17,660 nucleotides of DNA from NaphS2 sp964588535 (GTDB lineage: Bacteria > Desulfobacterota > DSM-4660 > Desulfatiglandales > Desulfatiglandaceae), in NCBI GenBank assembly GCA_964588535.1, contig CAZPQA010000073.1, forward strand, positions 1 through 17,660. The letters run 5' to 3'. Positions 16,313 through 17,660 of the stretch are shown here, in pieces (position 1 is the first letter of the stretch; every line of letters starts with the position of its first letter). Position numbers and translations under genes: made by a program. A model generated the notes under the pieces. That model searched no databases, was not told the DNA's origin, and saw only the letters and a list, made by a program, of their open reading frames with translations.

Positions 16313-16576
16313 ATGAAAAAAGTAAACATCGGGCAACTAAAAGATAATCTCAGCAAATTCCTTAGCTTCGTAGAAAAGGGTCAAGCAATTGCCATATGCA
16401 AGCGCAACATCCCGATTGCACTGCTGGTTCCTCATGGCCCCCGAAAAACCGGCAACCGTACTAAACTCGGTTGCGGTATAGGAACCGTGCAAATTAAAGA
16501 GGATCTTTTGAAGAAGATTTGTGAACATTCAGAAATCGACGGCGACCGAAAACAGAATTTGATGGCAGGAATATAG
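16313..16576 (+). CDS. Orphan Phd/YefM-type antitoxin with atypical C-terminus
   Basis: This is an 87-residue protein from ATG 16313; an in-frame ATG at 16283 would add 10 residues, but the family typically begins with an MKxVNIxxLK-like sequence. Residues 1-42 (MKKVNIGQLKDNLSKFLSFV, EKGQAIAICKRNIPIALLVP) are a recognisable Phd/YefM antitoxin DNA-binding and dimerisation fold. Residues 43-63 (including TKLGCGIGTVQIKE) resemble the linker of PIN-toxin partners. After Asp64 the sequence departs from the expected toxin-binding tail and reads DLLKKICEHSEIDGD, close to the C-terminus of the kinase ending at 16173. No toxin gene follows: the next gene is on the opposite strand, 38 bp away. In intact pairs this class represses its own promoter and neutralises a VapC- or RelE-like RNase. 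This copy is probably a remnant or a repurposed DNA-binding protein. Confidence 0.72.
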   Translation: MKKVNIGQLKDNLSKFLSFVEKGQAIAICKRNIPIALLVPHGPRKTGNRTKLGCGIGTVQIKEDLLKKICEHSEIDGDRKQNLMAGI

Positions 16577-16614
16577 TCTCTATTTAACGGCGCCTGACTT
16601 CAGAGTTTAAGCAT

Positions 16615-17660
16615 TTACATTTCCACCTCAACCAGGGCCCCGACGGGAAGCTCGAAAGCGTCCACCAGGGTCAGGGTGCTGCTGCCGTGTTCTTCCTGCC
16701 GATAAGTGATTTTATAGGTGCCGGGTTTCAGCGGCATGGGGTCGAATGATCGCTGCATGAACACGGTTCGAATGGCTTCTCCCTTGTCGTTCAATTCAAT
16801 GAATTCAATCTTATAAGGCGGCTTGATGCCGGGCTGCGGAACCAGTTTGACACCGGTATGGATGGGAAAATCATTCATCTTTCCCTTTTCGATGGTCACG
16901 TTTCCCAAATCGGAGTTGGAACTCTGGTGTTCGTTTTTCTTGTAGATGAACCGGTAGGTACCCGGTGGGACCAGCTGGGGTAATAGGCCCAACCTGAAAT
17001 GGGCCACCGGTTTGCCGGTTTTTACATCATGAAGTTCCCAGTATCGCAGTCTCCCGGGGACCCATTCTGCAGGCACCGGGTTCAGGGCCGTTGCTACTTC
17101 TACATCGTTGAGCTTGTCGGGCTGGATGTTTACCTTTTCCAAGGCCAAGGTGCCCGATCCGTGCTCATCCTGCCGCCATATCAGGTCGTATTCTCCTGAC
17201 GGCACAAGCTGGGCCTCCAGCGGTTCAAATTGTGCGATCACTTTCTGGGTGGCGGGGTCCTTCAATCCCCAAAACCGGGGTCGTTTGACCCAATTTGGTG
17301 TTACGGGCTGAATGCCGGTTTTGAGGATGACTTCGGTGGTTTTCCTCGATTCCACAGAGATCACTTCACCGAGTGTGACTTCGCCGCTTGCATGCTGGTT
17401 CTGCCGCCAGACGATCTGATATTCCCCGGGCGGGACCAGCTGATCCCCGAGGCCTCGAAAGCGGGCCTTTTCCTCACCGGTTTCTGGATCGACGAGTTTC
17501 CAGTAATAGGGGACTTTCAGCCAGTTGTCGTATTTCAGGGTAATTGTGCCGGGCCCTTTGGCCTTGATTCGAATGGATGTGGTCTTTTTTGAGACCTTCT
17601 GCGTAATGACCTCCGGTTCAGGGGTTGGGGCAGGGGGCTCGATTTCCTTTTTTTCCACCA
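16615..17660 (-). CDS. Protein with four ~78-residue beta repeats (5' partial)
   Basis: The gene is read on the minus strand, ends with TAA at 16615-16617, and is cut by the window edge. The GTG at 17658 is probably not the real start, since a Pro-rich linker (PPAPTPEPE) follows at once. The visible 347 residues hold four repeats spaced 77-80 residues apart, each with an LVPPGEYxxxWRQxxHxSG-like core: 74-97, 151-174, 229-252 and 309-332. The last two copies are more diverged. They look like PEGA-like or carboxypeptidase-like beta sandwiches, as found in extracytoplasmic proteins. I recall similar repeats at the C-terminus of von Willebrand factor A proteins in Desulfobacterota, but no such domain is in view. 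Localisation and function cannot be determined here. It converges on the antitoxin gene and is unlikely to belong to the kinase operon. Confidence 0.75.
   Translation of the reverse strand, partial: VEKKEIEPPAPTPEPEVITQKVSKKTTSIRIKAKGPGTITLKYDNWLKVPYYWKLVDPETGEEKARFRGLGDQLVPPGEYQIVWRQNQHASGEVTLGEVISVESRKTTEVILKTGIQPVTPNWVKRPRFWGLKDPATQKVIAQFEPLEAQLVPSGEYDLIWRQDEHGSGTLALEKVNIQPDKLNDVEVATALNPVPAEWVPGRLRYWELHDVKTGKPVAHFRLGLLPQLVPPGTYRFIYKKNEHQSSNSDLGNVTIEKGKMNDFPIHTGVKLVPQPGIKPPYKIEFIELNDKGEAIRTVFMQRSFDPMPLKPGTYKITYRQEEHGSSTLTLVDAFELPVGALVEVEM

Noticed and set aside
16577..16614. Bidirectional terminator or small toxin gene between the converging genes
   Set aside because: Only 38 bp, with a 4-bp inverted repeat (CTGA/TCAG) and no T-run; too short for a toxin gene.

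Overview
The window looks like a moderate-GC chromosome segment from an anaerobic deltaproteobacterium, probably a sulfate reducer of the Desulfobacterota/Desulfobacterales type. This is inferred from gene content: a split PEP-synthase-like phosphotransferase of the phenylphosphate-synthase kind, a variant receiver protein with a shortened phosphorylation loop, very large hybrid kinases, and short low-complexity repeats I associate with these genomes. No rRNA, tRNA, CRISPR array, transposase or phage gene is visible.

Layout. (1) Positions 1-3173, plus strand: the C-terminal part of a PEP-utilising swivelling-domain subunit (truncated by the window edge), its ATP-grasp partner subunit, and a stand-alone receiver protein. 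The leader of the second gene can form two competing hairpins around its ribosome binding site. (2) Positions 3174-3472: an intergenic region of about 300 bp with a good sigma70-type promoter followed about 130 bases later by an intrinsic terminator. This is a candidate small RNA or terminated leader. (3) Positions 3473-16173, plus strand: four signalling genes that form a likely operon (gaps of about 21, 86 and 27 bp). They are a membrane dCache-HAMP-PAS-GAF hybrid histidine kinase, a stand-alone Hpt protein, a GspE/PilB-type ATPase with a C-terminal receiver domain, and a 2200-residue Ser/Thr kinase-AAA-GAF-PAS-PAS-hybrid histidine kinase. (4) Positions 16174-16576: an orphan Phd/YefM-type antitoxin with an odd C-terminus resembling the tails of the two hybrid kinases. 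(5) Positions 16615 to the end, minus strand: the C-terminal part of a protein with four repeats of about 78 residues, truncated by the window edge.

How the genes may work together (inference). The two hybrid kinases, one sensing outside the membrane and one cytoplasmic with a Ser/Thr kinase front end, could both pass phosphoryl groups through the single Hpt protein to the receiver fused to the secretion/pilus-type ATPase. The ATPase also has an MshEN-type N-terminus, the fold that binds cyclic di-GMP in MshE. No pilus or type II secretion structural genes are nearby, so the machine it would drive is unknown. This phosphorelay-to-ATPase operon is the best candidate here for an undescribed system. 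The chimeric antitoxin tail, the promoter-to-terminator RNA unit and the RBS-sequestering leader are the other notable signals.
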